From assembly GCA_000514715.1 (NCBI GenBank), contig AZWL01000005.1, positions 124,001-188,000 on the forward strand: a stretch of 64,000 nt of DNA. Direction: 5' to 3'. The stretch comes from Streptomyces sp. CNH099. GTDB lineage: Bacteria; Actinomycetota; Actinomycetes; Streptomycetales; Streptomycetaceae. Positions within the stretch are counted from its first letter, which is position 1, and every line of letters begins with the position of its first letter. Positions 1 to 9,324 of this stretch are shown here, one piece after another. A model generated the notes under the pieces. It did no database searches, was not told where the DNA came from, and was given only the letters and a program-made list of their open reading frames with translations. Position numbers and translations under genes: made by a program.

Positions 1-218
1 ACACAACCTGCTTCGTCGCCACCTCGCCCCCTCCCTGCCTTGCCGCACGCGTACGGGCACGTTCCGGCGTGCGGAACATCCTACGGGGACCGGCCTCGCT
101 GCCGGGATCGTGCAATGACCCTGTACCCGTGTTGTCACGATCCGCCTCTGTGCCTGTGCACGGCCGTGCGAAAGAGTTTTCCTAGCGCAGAGTGATCGCA
201 CGACCGAAGGAGGGGGAC

Positions 219-2177
219 ATGGCACGTTCGCGCGCGCAGACCATCAGGGGTGCTGCGCAGGCCGTCATGCAGGGTACCGACCCGCGGCGGCTGGCAGAGG
301 ACGAGATGCAGCGCCGGGGGGTGCTCACCGAAGGTGAGCAGGGCCGCGGGGGCGGGGAAGCGGGCCGGGGGTGGCAGGCGCCGCGTGAGGACGGCATGGA
401 CCCGGCCGACTTCCCCGCCGCCCGCGACCAGGGCGGCAGCCTCGACACCGTCATGACGCAGCAGTCCGTACCGCTGGACGAGGCCGGGGAGGCGCTGAAC
501 CGCAGTGAGCTGAAGCGCGAGGGGCTGGAGCAGGTGCACGCCATCAGCCCGATGGTGCTGCCGCGCGGACGCTCGTTCCTCAGCATGCTGCCGGTGTCGC
601 TGCTGCTCGTCATCGGCGCGGTCGGCACCATCGCGGTGGCCGCCACCGGCGACGACGTGGTGACGAACCCGATGTTCGGCGCCCACTACTGGGTGCTGGC
701 GGTCTTCGCGGTCTGCTTCGTGTGGTGGCGGCAGGGCATGGTGATGGTGCCCGACGGCTGTCATGCCCTGATCACCAAGTTCGGCAAGCTGGAGCAGGTC
801 GTCGGCCCCGGCCGGGTGATCCTGCTGAACCCGTGGAAGCGGGTCTCGTACATCCTCAACACCACCCGCGAGTACCCCTTCAACGCGCCCGTGCGCGAGG
901 CCCCGACGAAGGGCGGGGTGAAGGCGTCCATCGACCTGTTCATCCAGTTCCGGATCAGCGACCCGGTGGAGTTCGTCTACACCCTCGGCGCGGTGCGCGG
1001 CTTCGAGGAGAAGCTGAACAACGCCGTCAGCGAGACGATCCGCAGCCTCATCTACGAGCAGGAGGCCGCCGGCATCTACGACATGGTCGGCGAGGACACC
1101 ACCCGGCTGCTCGACGCGCTGAACCACCAGTTCCGGCCCGCGGTCGAGCTGACCAACGCCAACATCACCAGCGCCGAGCCCTCCGACCAGGCGTACCGCA
1201 TGGACCTCGCGGCGCCGGAGATGGTGCGGATGGCCAAGGAGGCGTACACCCACGAGTACTCGCTCCAGCTCCGCAAGGAGCAGGACGAGGGCGACCTGAG
1301 CAAGGAGCTGGCGACCCGCGAGGAGGAGCTGTCCGCGATCCAGGCGGACATCGCCCAGTACCAGGCCCAGATGGACACCGCCGTCGAGCGCGAGACGAAC
1401 CGGGCCGAGGCGCTGGCGCGCCAGCGCTACGTCCAGGCCGAGTCGGAGGCGCGGGCGAACGCCGCGCTGCTGGAGGCGCAGGCGCTCGACATCCGCGCGG
1501 TGACGACGGCCGAGGCGCCGGAGATCCTGGAGTACCGCTACCAGCAGCAGGTCCTCGACACCCTGGAGGAGGTCGCCGACCACCTGCCGCAGCTGCTGCG
1601 CATCGGCGGCCCCGCAGAGGGCGGCGCGGGCGGCGGCGCCGGCGTCGACTTCCTGGCGCTCGCCCGCGAGCTGATCGGCGAGCACGGCGCGGACCTGTTC
1701 TCGGAGGCCGAGATGGCGGCCGTACGGGAGCGGCTGACCGAGGTCGCGGCGCGGATCGCGGAGCGCGAGCCGGAGATCCGGGCGCTGCGCGAGGCCGAGC
1801 GGCCGGAGCCGGTGCCGGCCCCGGCGGGCGGCGCGGCGGAGGAGCCGCGGGAGGCGGCGGCGCCGGAACAGCCGGCGCCGGAGCAGCGGGCGTCGCAGCC
1901 CGTCGCCGGCGGGGTCGCGAACGAGGGATTCGGACACGAGGGTTTCGAGGCCCAGGGGCACGAGGCCCAGGGGTACGAGGCCCAGGGGTACGAGGCCCAG
2001 GGGTACGAGGCCCACGTCGGCCATGAGGCCCAGGGCCACGCGCCCCAGGGCTACGGTCCGGCCGAGGGCTTCGGGCCGGCGGAGGGCTACGGCCCGGCCG
2101 AGGGCTACGGGCCCGAGCACCACGGGCCGCAGGGCTACGGGCCCACGAACTACGGGCACGAGGAGGCGGGCGCATGA
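219..2177 (+). CDS. SPFH/band-7 domain membrane protein (first of pair)
   Basis: A 652-residue stomatin/flotillin-like protein, probably a membrane scaffold. The ATG at 219 is chosen over the upstream in-frame start at 192 because a strong GGAGG lies just before it. Order: charged N-terminal region to about residue 110, two hydrophobic segments (about 120-142 and 155-170), SPFH domain (about 172-340), then a Glu/Ala-rich coiled coil (about 340-430). The last 100 residues are low complexity, with repeated YEAQG and then YGPAEG units coded by near-identical 15-18 bp DNA repeats. It overlaps the next SPFH gene by 4 bp (ATGA), so the two are surely co-translated and may form a hetero-oligomer. 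Family is clear; cellular role is inferred. Confidence 0.9.
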   Translation: MARSRAQTIRGAAQAVMQGTDPRRLAEDEMQRRGVLTEGEQGRGGGEAGRGWQAPREDGMDPADFPAARDQGGSLDTVMTQQSVPLDEAGEALNRSELKREGLEQVHAISPMVLPRGRSFLSMLPVSLLLVIGAVGTIAVAATGDDVVTNPMFGAHYWVLAVFAVCFVWWRQGMVMVPDGCHALITKFGKLEQVVGPGRVILLNPWKRVSYILNTTREYPFNAPVREAPTKGGVKASIDLFIQFRISDPVEFVYTLGAVRGFEEKLNNAVSETIRSLIYEQEAAGIYDMVGEDTTRLLDALNHQFRPAVELTNANITSAEPSDQAYRMDLAAPEMVRMAKEAYTHEYSLQLRKEQDEGDLSKELATREEELSAIQADIAQYQAQMDTAVERETNRAEALARQRYVQAESEARANAALLEAQALDIRAVTTAEAPEILEYRYQQQVLDTLEEVADHLPQLLRIGGPAEGGAGGGAGVDFLALARELIGEHGADLFSEAEMAAVRERLTEVAARIAEREPEIRALREAERPEPVPAPAGGAAEEPREAAAPEQPAPEQRASQPVAGGVANEGFGHEGFEAQGHEAQGYEAQGYEAQGYEAHVGHEAQGHAPQGYGPAEGFGPAEGYGPAEGYGPEHHGPQGYGPTNYGHEEAGA

Positions 2178-3526
2178 GCACGGCGGCCATGAAGCGCAGG
2201 TCGGTCATCTCCGAAGCCGTCGCGGCCTGGGGCGACATCCCCCAGCTGCTGCGCGGCGGCGAGGCCGGCACCCTGATCCCCGTCATCATCCCACGCCACC
2301 GCCGCCGGCTGTGGTGGATGGTGCCGCTGTGGCTGTCGCTGCTGGCGCTGACCACGGGCGTGATGGCCGGAGTGCAGAGCGGCGGCGACGACGGCTGGAG
2401 CGACAGCGCGTACGACGCGCTGGCGGCCGCCTCGTACGTCGTCGGCGTCCTCCTCCTCGTCGCCGGGGTGCTGTGGTGGTGGCGGTCCTCGATCGTGAAG
2501 ATCGAGCAGGGGACGAACGGCGTCCTCACCCGCTACGGCGCCATCGCCCGCACGCTCGGCCCGGGCCGGCACTTCGTCTGGCACCCCTGGTCGCGGGTGG
2601 ACTTCGTGGTCGACACCGCCACCGAGATCCCGTACTCGGCACCGGTGATGGCCTGCCCGACGCAGGAGAACGTGCCGCTGCGCTCGATCGAGTTCTTCCT
2701 GAAGTTCCGCATCACCGACGCGGTGCTCTTCGTGCGCACCATCGGCGCCGGCAACTTCGACCTGGTGCTCTCCAGCGCCGTCCAGGACGCCATCCGCCAG
2801 CGCGCCCGCCGGGTGCGCACGGAGCGGGCGTACGACCTGCGCGGCTCGGACGTCGCCGACATGCAGGAGCTGCTCAACCACCAGCTCGCCCGCTACGGCG
2901 TGCGCGTCACCGGCTCCAACATCCCCGACGTCCAGCTGCCGGCGCAGTACCAGCAGCACCTCGCCACCCGCGAGCGGGTGGCCAAGGAGCGCACCGCGTA
3001 CGAGCAGGAGTGGGGCCTGACCCGCAAGCGCCGCATCGACAACCTGCAGATGGACATCGAGCGGGCGAAGAAGGCGCGCGACGCGCGGTTCGTCGAGGTC
3101 AAGGCCGCGCTGAACCGGGCCCGCGAAGAGGTCGCCCGGCTGCTGGAGCAGCAGGAGACCGAGGCGCAGAAGGTCCGCTTCGAGATCGAGACCCGCGGCC
3201 GCAGCGGCCTGATCGCCGCGGAGAACGAGGCGAAGGCGCAGCGCCGGCTGGCGCAGGCGTACCGCGACAACCGCGCGGTGCTGCAGTACGAGCTGGCCCG
3301 GCGGCGACTGGAGGTGGGCGCGGTCCTCGCGGGCAGCGCGCCGCAGCCGACGGTCATCCGCACGGACGGCGGCGGGGGCGGCGACGTCTCCGCGCTCTCG
3401 ACCCTCCTCACGGCGCAGCTGCTCCCCCGGCTGACGGCCGGCTCACCGGCGGGCGGGAACGTGCCGCCGGCGGGCGGGCTGCTCCGGGCGGTGGCGGCGG
3501 AAGGACACGGGGCCGACGAGGAGTGA
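2174..3526 (+). CDS. SPFH/band-7 domain membrane protein (second of pair)
   Basis: A 450-residue paralogue of the preceding gene, starting inside its stop codon. Two hydrophobic segments lie near residues 48-70 and 88-106, followed by an SPFH domain (about 110-290) with the same GPGRHFVWHPW type signature seen in its partner (GPGRVILLNPW). A long Arg/Glu/Ala-rich coiled coil follows (about 280-385), and the tail is Gly/Pro/Ala-rich. The paired arrangement suggests a two-component SPFH complex in the cytoplasmic membrane, as with other bacterial flotillin-like pairs. No protease (NfeD-type) partner is next to it. Confidence 0.88.
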   Translation: MSTAAMKRRSVISEAVAAWGDIPQLLRGGEAGTLIPVIIPRHRRRLWWMVPLWLSLLALTTGVMAGVQSGGDDGWSDSAYDALAAASYVVGVLLLVAGVLWWWRSSIVKIEQGTNGVLTRYGAIARTLGPGRHFVWHPWSRVDFVVDTATEIPYSAPVMACPTQENVPLRSIEFFLKFRITDAVLFVRTIGAGNFDLVLSSAVQDAIRQRARRVRTERAYDLRGSDVADMQELLNHQLARYGVRVTGSNIPDVQLPAQYQQHLATRERVAKERTAYEQEWGLTRKRRIDNLQMDIERAKKARDARFVEVKAALNRAREEVARLLEQQETEAQKVRFEIETRGRSGLIAAENEAKAQRRLAQAYRDNRAVLQYELARRRLEVGAVLAGSAPQPTVIRTDGGGGGDVSALSTLLTAQLLPRLTAGSPAGGNVPPAGGLLRAVAAEGHGADEE

Positions 3527-3578
3527 GCGGTGCCGTGTGGCGGGCGCGGGGGGCCCGCCACACGGCTACCGTGGACGT

Positions 3579-3947
3579 ATGGCTACGAAGCACGCATCCC
3601 CCCGGATACGGCGTGTCTACGACACCCCCGCCTCCGACGACGGCACGCGCGTCCTCGTCGACCGGCTCTGGCCGCGGGGCGTCGCCAAGGACCGGGCCCA
3701 CGTCGACGAGTGGCTGAAGGCCGTCGCCCCCTCGGACGAGCTGCGCCGCTGGCTGCACGAGGACCGCTCCCGCTTCCCCGACTTCGTCGAGCGCTACCGC
3801 GCGGAGCTCTCCGACGGCGAGCGCGCGGAGGCGCTGGCGCACCTGCGCAAGCTGCGGGACGAGGGACCGCTGACGCTGGTGACCAGCGCGAAGGACGTGG
3901 AGCACAGCCACGTACCGGTGATCGCGGAGGAACTGGGGAAGGACTGA
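3579..3947 (+). CDS. DUF488 family protein (YeaO-like)
   Basis: A 122-residue small cytosolic protein of the DUF488/YeaO family. The recognisable core is RVYDTPASDDGTRVLVDRLWPRG near the N-terminus (positions about 10-32), a WLK..P..ELRRWLH segment (about 48-65) and the C-terminal LTLVTSAKD.EHSHV motif (about 96-112). The start at 3579 is preferred over 3537 because family members begin close to the conserved RVYD core. The biochemical function of the family is not established. It stands alone, downstream of the SPFH pair by 52 bp. Confidence 0.85.
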   Translation: MATKHASPRIRRVYDTPASDDGTRVLVDRLWPRGVAKDRAHVDEWLKAVAPSDELRRWLHEDRSRFPDFVERYRAELSDGERAEALAHLRKLRDEGPLTLVTSAKDVEHSHVPVIAEELGKD

Positions 3948-4004
3948 GGGCGGCGGCACAGCACAGCCGAGCGGGACAGAGAGCGTCCGAGCGGGCCGAG
4001 GCCG

Positions 4005-4322
4005 TTGGAACGGAGCCGGGAGCCTGGCCACCCGCGCGAGCCGAGCCCGTCCGCGCCAGCCGAACCCACCCGCACGAGCCCGCGGCAGCTCGCGCCCCTC
4101 GCCCGGGGCGCCTGGCAGACGGTGCTGGTCGCCGGCCTCGCCGCCCTCGTCCTCGGCGTGATCTCGGCGCTGGCCGGCATCGTGCTGATCGTCTCGCCGC
4201 TGGAGTCGATCGCGATCCTCACCTGCCTCGGCGGCGCCTGGCTGCTTGCGGTCGGTGTCATCGAGATCGGCACCGCGATCCGCATCCGCCACCGCGCGAA
4301 GCACCTCCCCGCCGGCGCCTGA
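4005..4322 (+). CDS. Short HdeD/DUF308-like membrane protein, probably truncated
   Basis: The reading frame gives two good transmembrane segments (about residues 38-62 and 66-92) with the glycine-rich pattern of the C-terminal third of HdeD-family (DUF308) proteins, ending in a basic RIRHRAKH tail. Full HdeD proteins have about 190 residues and six segments, so this looks like the tail of one. Only a TTG start without a clear ribosome site is available, and the first 35 residues are low complexity. It may be a degraded gene or a short authentic membrane protein. Confidence 0.5.
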   Translation: MERSREPGHPREPSPSAPAEPTRTSPRQLAPLARGAWQTVLVAGLAALVLGVISALAGIVLIVSPLESIAILTCLGGAWLLAVGVIEIGTAIRIRHRAKHLPAGA

Positions 4323-4463
4323 CCGGCCCTCCCCCGGCCCCCGCGGCCGTCCCCGGCCTCCCCGCCGGCCTTCCCTCCCCGCCCTACCCGGTACGCCGCG
4401 AGCACCCACCCGGCCCGCGTGTTGCCGGGCGGGCGCGGAGCAGCCGACTGTCATGATGCTCCT

Positions 4464-5096
4464 ATGAACGTCACCGTCCGTCTCGCGCAGCAGCCGGAGG
4501 CCGACGCGCTGTTGGGCCGCAGCCCGCTGGCCGCCCTCGTCGGCATGCTCCTCGACCAGCAGGTGCCCATGGAGTGGGCGTTCTCCGGCCCGTACACGAT
4601 CGCCCGCCGCATGGGCAGCGACGACCTCGACGCCCACGCCATCGCCGCCCAGGACCCCGAGGCGTTCGCCGCGCTGCTCTCGGAGAAGCCGGCCGTGCAC
4701 CGCTATCCCGGCTCGATGGCCAAGCGGATCCAGCAGCTGTGCGCGTACCTCGTGCACGAGTACGACGGCGACGCCGCCGCCCTCTGGCGCGGCGTGGACA
4801 GCGGCGCGGAGCTGCTGCGCCGGTTGCAGGCGCTGCCCGGGTACGGGAAGCAGAAGGCGCAGATCTTCGTCGCGCTGCTGGGCAAGCAGTACGGCGTCGC
4901 GCCCGCCGGCTGGCGCGAGGCGGCGGGCGCGTACGGCGAGGAGGGCAGCCGGCGGTCGGTCGCGGACATCACCGGGCCGGACTCGCTGGCCGAGGTGCGG
5001 GCGTACAAGCAGGAGGCGAAGCAGGCCGCAAAGACGGGGAAGGCGGGGAAGGCGGGGAAGGCGGGGAACGCGGGGCAGGCGAGGAAGTCGGCCTGA
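4464..5096 (+). CDS. HhH-GPD-type base excision repair family protein
   Basis: A 210-residue protein resembling the helix-hairpin-helix/GPD DNA glycosylase fold. It shows the LVGMLLDQQVPMEWAF segment (about residues 23-38) and a hairpin-like LPGYGKQKAQIF motif (about 133-144). The catalytic Lys/Asp of EndoIII/AlkA members is not obvious, so repair activity is inferred from family only. The ATG at 4464 is used because it opens the conserved region; an upstream in-frame start at 4419 adds unrelated sequence. The C-terminus is a Lys/Gly/Ala tail coded by a 9 bp tandem repeat (5030-5075) that could vary in copy number. Confidence 0.8.
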   Translation: MNVTVRLAQQPEADALLGRSPLAALVGMLLDQQVPMEWAFSGPYTIARRMGSDDLDAHAIAAQDPEAFAALLSEKPAVHRYPGSMAKRIQQLCAYLVHEYDGDAAALWRGVDSGAELLRRLQALPGYGKQKAQIFVALLGKQYGVAPAGWREAAGAYGEEGSRRSVADITGPDSLAEVRAYKQEAKQAAKTGKAGKAGKAGNAGQARKSA

Positions 5097-5232
5097 ACCG
5101 GGACCGGTTGCCCTCCGGCCCATTCCGCAACGCCGTTCGAGTCGCTAGGTTGCTCGCACCCCGTCCGCCTTGCGGACAGGAGACCCCACACGCCGGACAG
5201 GTTCGCCCACCTATGACGTCGGAAGGACTCCT

Positions 5233-6765
5233 GTGTTCTCTCGAAGACTCACCGCTGCGCTGGGCGCGGCCGCCCTCTCCGCCCCGCTGCTCCTCGCCGG
5301 CGCGGCGCCCGCGGGCGCCGCGCCGCCGGCGAAGGACGGCGCGAAGCTCGCCCGTGAGCTGGTACGCAAGTCCAGCGCCGGGGACGCGTACAAGCACCTC
5401 AAGGCGTTCCAGCGGCTCGCGGACCGCAACGGCGGCCACCGCGCCGCCGGCTCGCCGGGCTACGAGGCGTCCGCCGCGTACGTCCACCGCCAGCTGAAGC
5501 GGGCCGGCTACGACGTCTCGTACGACTACTTCGACTTCACCTACTCCGAGACGCTGAAGGACGAGTTCTCGGTGGTCTCGCCGGAGGCGCGGGACATCGA
5601 GATCCACGCGATGACCTTCTCGAAGTCGACCCCCGAGGGCGGCCTCGACGCACCGCTGGCCGCCGCGCCCGTCGACGCCGACGACACCTCCGGCTGCGAG
5701 CCCGGCGACTTCGCGGACGGCGACTACACCGGCAAGGTCGCGCTCGTGCAGCGCGGCGGCTGCAACTTCGTCGTCAAGCAGGCCAACGCCGCCGACGCGG
5801 GCGCCGTCGCCACCGTGATCTTCAACAACGCCGAGGGCACGCTCAGCGGCACCCTCGGCGACCCCGAGGCCGTCAGGGTGCCCACCGGCGGCATCTCCCG
5901 GGCCGAGGGCGAGGCCCTGCTGACGCTGCTGGCGCAGGGCGAGGTCACCGTCCACGTCGACGTCCAGATGCTCGTCGAGCCGCGGACGACGCGGAACGTC
6001 ATCGCCGAGACCCGGCGCGGCGCCGAGGACCGTACCGTCATGCTCGGCGCACACCTCGACTCGGTCCCCGAGGGCCCCGGCATCAACGACAACGCCTCCG
6101 GCTCGGCGGCGCTGCTGGAGGTCGCGAAGGAGCTGGCGAAGGCGGAGAAGAAGCCGCGTAACCGGGTGCGGTTCGCGTTCTGGTCGGCGGAGGAGCTGAG
6201 CCTCGTCGGCTCCAGCGACTACGTGAGCCGGCTGACCCCGCGCCAGCTGCGGGACATCGAGCTGTACCTGAACTTCGACATGGTCGCCTCGCCGAACTAC
6301 GGGCTCTTCGTCTACGACGGCGACGACTCCGACGGCGTCGGCGAGGGCCCGGGCCCGGAGGGCTCGGCGCAGCTGGAGCGGCAGATCACCGACTTCATGG
6401 ACCGCAGGGGCCTGCCGCACGAGGGCACGGACTTCACCGGCCGCTCCGACTACGGCCCGTTCATCGAGGTCGGCATCCCGTCCGGCGGCACCTTCACGGG
6501 CGCGGAGGGGACGAAGACGGAGGCGCAGGCCGTGAAGTTCGGCGGCACGGCGGGCGTGGCGTACGACCCGTGCTACCACGCGGCGTGCGACGACCTGGAC
6601 AACATCAGCATGCCGGCGTTCGACGCGAACATCGACGTCATCGCGAACGCGGTCGGGACGTACGCGCACGACGTCAGCTCGCTGCGCGAGCCGGTGCCGT
6701 TCGTGCCGACCGAGGGCGACGAGGGCAGCGGCGGCGGTGCGCACGACCACCACGCGGAGCGGTGA
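5233..6765 (+). CDS. Secreted M28-family metallopeptidase with PA domain
   Basis: A 510-residue secreted peptidase resembling Streptomyces aminopeptidase S-type enzymes. The GTG at 5233 follows GGAAGGA and opens a classical signal peptide (SRR, hydrophobic core, AGAA cleavage region near residue 30). A protease-associated (PA) domain at about 135-230 carries the LVQRGGCNF motif. The di-zinc M28 catalytic domain contains HLDSV and GINDNASG (about 275-290), the general-base FWSAEE (about 316) and a late HAACDDLDN (about 448) supplying the final metal ligand. All expected zinc ligands are visible. It should release N-terminal residues outside the cell. The tail is acidic and His-rich. Confidence 0.92.
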   Translation: MFSRRLTAALGAAALSAPLLLAGAAPAGAAPPAKDGAKLARELVRKSSAGDAYKHLKAFQRLADRNGGHRAAGSPGYEASAAYVHRQLKRAGYDVSYDYFDFTYSETLKDEFSVVSPEARDIEIHAMTFSKSTPEGGLDAPLAAAPVDADDTSGCEPGDFADGDYTGKVALVQRGGCNFVVKQANAADAGAVATVIFNNAEGTLSGTLGDPEAVRVPTGGISRAEGEALLTLLAQGEVTVHVDVQMLVEPRTTRNVIAETRRGAEDRTVMLGAHLDSVPEGPGINDNASGSAALLEVAKELAKAEKKPRNRVRFAFWSAEELSLVGSSDYVSRLTPRQLRDIELYLNFDMVASPNYGLFVYDGDDSDGVGEGPGPEGSAQLERQITDFMDRRGLPHEGTDFTGRSDYGPFIEVGIPSGGTFTGAEGTKTEAQAVKFGGTAGVAYDPCYHAACDDLDNISMPAFDANIDVIANAVGTYAHDVSSLREPVPFVPTEGDEGSGGGAHDHHAER

Positions 6766-6815
6766 GCGCGTGACGGCGTAGCACGCACGCGGTGGTACGT
6801 ACGCATGCACGAGGG

Positions 6816-6842
6816 GCCCGGGCCGGGCGGCGGCCCGGGCTC
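6816..6842 (+). terminator. GC-rich hairpin after M28 peptidase gene
   Basis: Arms GCCCGGGCC and GGCCCGGGC (6817-6825 and 6832-6840) around a short loop, 50 bp after the peptidase stop codon. There is no T-run, as is common for actinomycete terminators. Confidence 0.5.
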
Positions 6843-6885
6843 CGCTTCGCTTCCCGCCCCCCGCGGGGGCCGTCTCCCCTGCCCG

Positions 6886-6952
6886 CCGCCTTGCCCCCGC
6901 CTTGCCCCGCCTTGCCCCCGCCTTGCTCCGCGCTTGCCGCTGACTTGCCGCT
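6886..6952. repeat. Tandem CCGCCTTGCCC-like minisatellite
   Basis: About six imperfect copies of a 10-11 bp unit (CGCCTTGCCCC type) lie in the intergenic space between the peptidase gene and the next gene. No open frame is convincingly coding here. Confidence 0.6.
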
Positions 6953-7002
6953 CCTGTGCACCACTGCTGCGCCCGGAGGCGCATCCCCGGTAGGCTTTCC
7001 GT

Positions 7003-7299
7003 GTGATCTTCAAGCGCATCGGAAACGGGAGGCCGTACCCCCACCACGGCCGGGAGTCCACCCGCCAGTGGGCTGACGTCGCGCCACGCCCGGTACGCCT
7101 CGACCAGTTGGTGACGACGAAGCAGCAACTGGACCTGGAGACCCTGCTCGCCGAGGACTCGACCTTCTACGGAGACCTCTTCGCCCACGTCGTGAAGTGG
7201 CGGGGCGACCTGTATCTGGAGGACGGACTGCACCGCGCGGTGCGGGCGGCGCTGCAGCAGCGCCAGGTGCTGCACGCGCGCGTCCTTGAGCTGGACTGA
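7003..7299 (+). CDS. Conserved VapB-antitoxin-like small protein
   Basis: A 98-residue protein of a very conserved Streptomyces family often labelled type II antitoxin, VapB family, although no toxin gene is adjacent here. The sequence has a RPVRLDQLVTTK segment followed by a LAEDSTFYGDLFAHVVKW core and ends HARVLELD. It always seems to sit upstream of the LytR_C gene, as here (89 bp gap), suggesting a housekeeping function rather than a toxin-antitoxin role. The annotation as antitoxin is from family labelling only. Confidence 0.85.
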   Translation: MIFKRIGNGRPYPHHGRESTRQWADVAPRPVRLDQLVTTKQQLDLETLLAEDSTFYGDLFAHVVKWRGDLYLEDGLHRAVRAALQQRQVLHARVLELD

Positions 7300-7387
7300 C
7301 CAGTCCGTTGCCCCTTTCGAGGGGACCCGCGTCCGTCCCGTAGATCATTTAGTAGGCACGGCCCCCTCCGGCGACTACGCTGCCGCC

Positions 7388-8101
7388 ATGAGCATGCTCA
7401 CGCCCCCCGAGATGGGCGGGCCGTACCGCATCAAGGGCACCAAGTACCCGCGTATGCGGCGGAACCGCCGACGCCGGAAGGTACTGGCTGTGATCGGTGC
7501 CGTGCTCGCGGTCGCGGTCGTCGGCGTGGGCACACTGCAGCTCGTCGACGTCTTCGCGGGCGGCGACGAGGAGAAGTCGGTGCAGGCCGGCAAGTCGGAG
7601 GACTGCCGCGCCGGGAACGCGGGCGCGAAGTCCGGCGAGGGCAGAACGCCGGAGGCCCCGGAGAAGACGGGCAAGGCGGGGAAGACGGGCGAGGCGGGGA
7701 AGCGGGGGAAGGCCGGCAGGCCGGCGGAGCTGCCCGCGCCCGCGCGCGTCGAGGTCAACGTGCTGAACGCCACCACCAGGACCGGCCTCGCACAGAAGAC
7801 CGCCGACGAGCTGGAGAAGCGCGGCTTCACGATCGGCAAGGTGGCCAACGCCCCCGCGGAGTACGACAAGAAGGTAAGCGGCCCCGGCGTGCTGCTCGGC
7901 GCCCCCGGGACGGTGGACGGCGAGCTGAAGGTGCTGGGAACGCAGCTGGCGGAGGCGGAGGCGAAGGCGGTGGAGCGCAAGGGCGCGGTGGTCGACCTGA
8001 TCATCGGGGACGGCTTCCGCGGGCTGGCGAAGCCGGCGGAGGCGAAGGCGGCGCTGAAGGCGCTGGCGGAGCCGTCGCCGAAGCCGAGCGCCTGCCGCTG
8101 A
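7388..8101 (+). CDS. LytR C-terminal domain (LytR_C) membrane protein
   Basis: A 237-residue single-pass membrane protein. The start at 7388 leads directly into the conserved MSMLTPPEMGGPYRIKG opening. A basic patch precedes the transmembrane helix (about residues 35-57), then comes a Gly/Lys-rich linker coded by tandem repeats (about 85-115), then a LytR_C domain (about 120-205) starting VEVNVLNATTR. LytR_C domains occur at the end of cell-wall LCP glycopolymer ligases, but here the catalytic LCP domain is absent, so a wall-associated binding role is inferred. Confidence 0.88.
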   Translation: MSMLTPPEMGGPYRIKGTKYPRMRRNRRRRKVLAVIGAVLAVAVVGVGTLQLVDVFAGGDEEKSVQAGKSEDCRAGNAGAKSGEGRTPEAPEKTGKAGKTGEAGKRGKAGRPAELPAPARVEVNVLNATTRTGLAQKTADELEKRGFTIGKVANAPAEYDKKVSGPGVLLGAPGTVDGELKVLGTQLAEAEAKAVERKGAVVDLIIGDGFRGLAKPAEAKAALKALAEPSPKPSACR

Positions 8102-8161
8102 GCGGGGCGCCCGCGGCGGAGCGGCGCGGGGACGGGGAGGGCCGGCACCCGGCACCTGCCG

Positions 8162-8794
8162 CTAGGCGGTCCCGTACATCCGGTCCCCGGCGTCGCCCAG
8201 GCCCGGCACGATGTACCCCGCGTCGTTCAGCCGCTCGTCCATCGCCGCCGTGACCACCGTCACCGGCGCGCCCGCCAGGTCGTGCTCCACGGCCTCCGTG
8301 CCCTCCGGCGCCGCCAGCAGGCAGATCGCCGTGACGTCGTCCGCGCCGCGCCGGATCAGCTCGCGGATCGCCGCGACCAGCGTGCCGCCGGTGGCCAGCA
8401 TCGGGTCCAGGACGTACACCTGCCGCCCGGACAGGTCCTCCGGCAGCCGGTTCGCGTACGTGCTGGGCTGCAGCGTCTCCTCGTCGCGGATGAGGCCGAG
8501 GAAGCCGGCCTCCGCGGTCGGCAGCACCCGCATCATCCCGTCGAGCATGCCGAGCCCCGCGCGCAGGATCGGCACGATCAGCGGCTTGGGGCGGGCCAAG
8601 CGGACCCCGGTGGTCTGGGCGACCGGGCTGCGGACGTCGACCTGTTCGGTGCGGACGTCGCGGGTCGCCTCGTAGGCGAGGAGCGTCACCAGCTCGTCGG
8701 CCAGCCGACGGAAGGTGGGGGAGTCCGTGCGCTCGTCGCGCAGCGTGGTGAGCTTGTGTGCCACGAGGGGGTGGTCGACGACGTGAATCCGCAT
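8162..8794 (-). CDS. upp: Uracil phosphoribosyltransferase
   Basis: A 210-residue enzyme making UMP from uracil and PRPP in pyrimidine salvage. The family core is complete: [17 protein letters not shown] (about residues 67-83), the PRPP-binding loop [12 protein letters not shown] (about 127-138), and the uracil-binding C-terminus [17 protein letters not shown]. The ATG at 8794 opens [16 protein letters not shown], the standard N-terminus; longer frames upstream are not conserved. It is transcribed away from the small gene and tadA cluster. Confidence 0.97.
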   Translation of the reverse strand: MRIHVVDHPLVAHKLTTLRDERTDSPTFRRLADELVTLLAYEATRDVRTEQVDVRSPVAQTTGVRLARPKPLIVPILRAGLGMLDGMMRVLPTAEAGFLGLIRDEETLQPSTYANRLPEDLSGRQVYVLDPMLATGGTLVAAIRELIRRGADDVTAICLLAAPEGTEAVEHDLAGAPVTVVTAAMDERLNDAGYIVPGLGDAGDRMYGTA

Positions 8795-8947
8795 GCTCCC
8801 GAATCTATCCGAGTCCCGGCCGGGCGCGGATACGCGTGGGGGCCGGGGGGTACGGGTGGAGGGACGGGCCGCAGTTTCGCAGACAACCGCCAACCGGGTG
8901 CAAGGTGGATATGTCCGCCCGGCCCGCGACGACGCCGGAGGTGTGTG

Positions 8948-9133
8948 ATGCCGGATCGTGACCTGCGCAGTGGCGAACCCCTGCCGGAGACCCCGGACGA
9001 CCGCCGCCGGCGCCGCGCCGCCTTCCTCCGCGACCTGCACGAAGCCGAAGAGCTGCTGGCACGCGTCCAGCCGCGGCGCGCCCGGGCGGCGCGGCGGCGG
9101 CGCGTCCACCGGATGCGGACCTTCCGCTGGTAG
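8948..9133 (+). CDS. Small Arg-rich conserved hypothetical protein
   Basis: A 61-residue, very basic protein (about 20 arginines) with an acidic patch [13 protein letters not shown] in the middle. It was picked because an excellent GGAGG lies 7 bp before the ATG, and the frame ends in a compact stop with codon use like the neighbours. No domain is recognised. It is divergent from upp and precedes the tadA pair by 190 bp. It could be a nucleic-acid-binding small protein; function unknown. Confidence 0.6.
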   Translation: MPDRDLRSGEPLPETPDDRRRRRAAFLRDLHEAEELLARVQPRRARAARRRRVHRMRTFRW

Positions 9134-9324
9134 GGGGCCGGCGGCCGGTGGAACGCCGGCCTCGCGGCGGCCCAATTGACGACGCACTGCGGAAGACGCC
9201 GCAGACAGCGCGGGTTTCTGTCACGATTCCGGTGAGGGCGGGTCCCCGCCCCAGGTCGGGGGGAGAGCGCAGGCACGGCTCGACCGCCCGGCCCGGCACG
9301 CCTAGGACCAGTGGGAGAGTCACG

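Noticed and set aside
7003..7299. Toxin-antitoxin system from the VapB-like label
   Set aside because: No toxin gene adjacent and the protein is conserved in a housekeeping context, so I do not call a TA module here.
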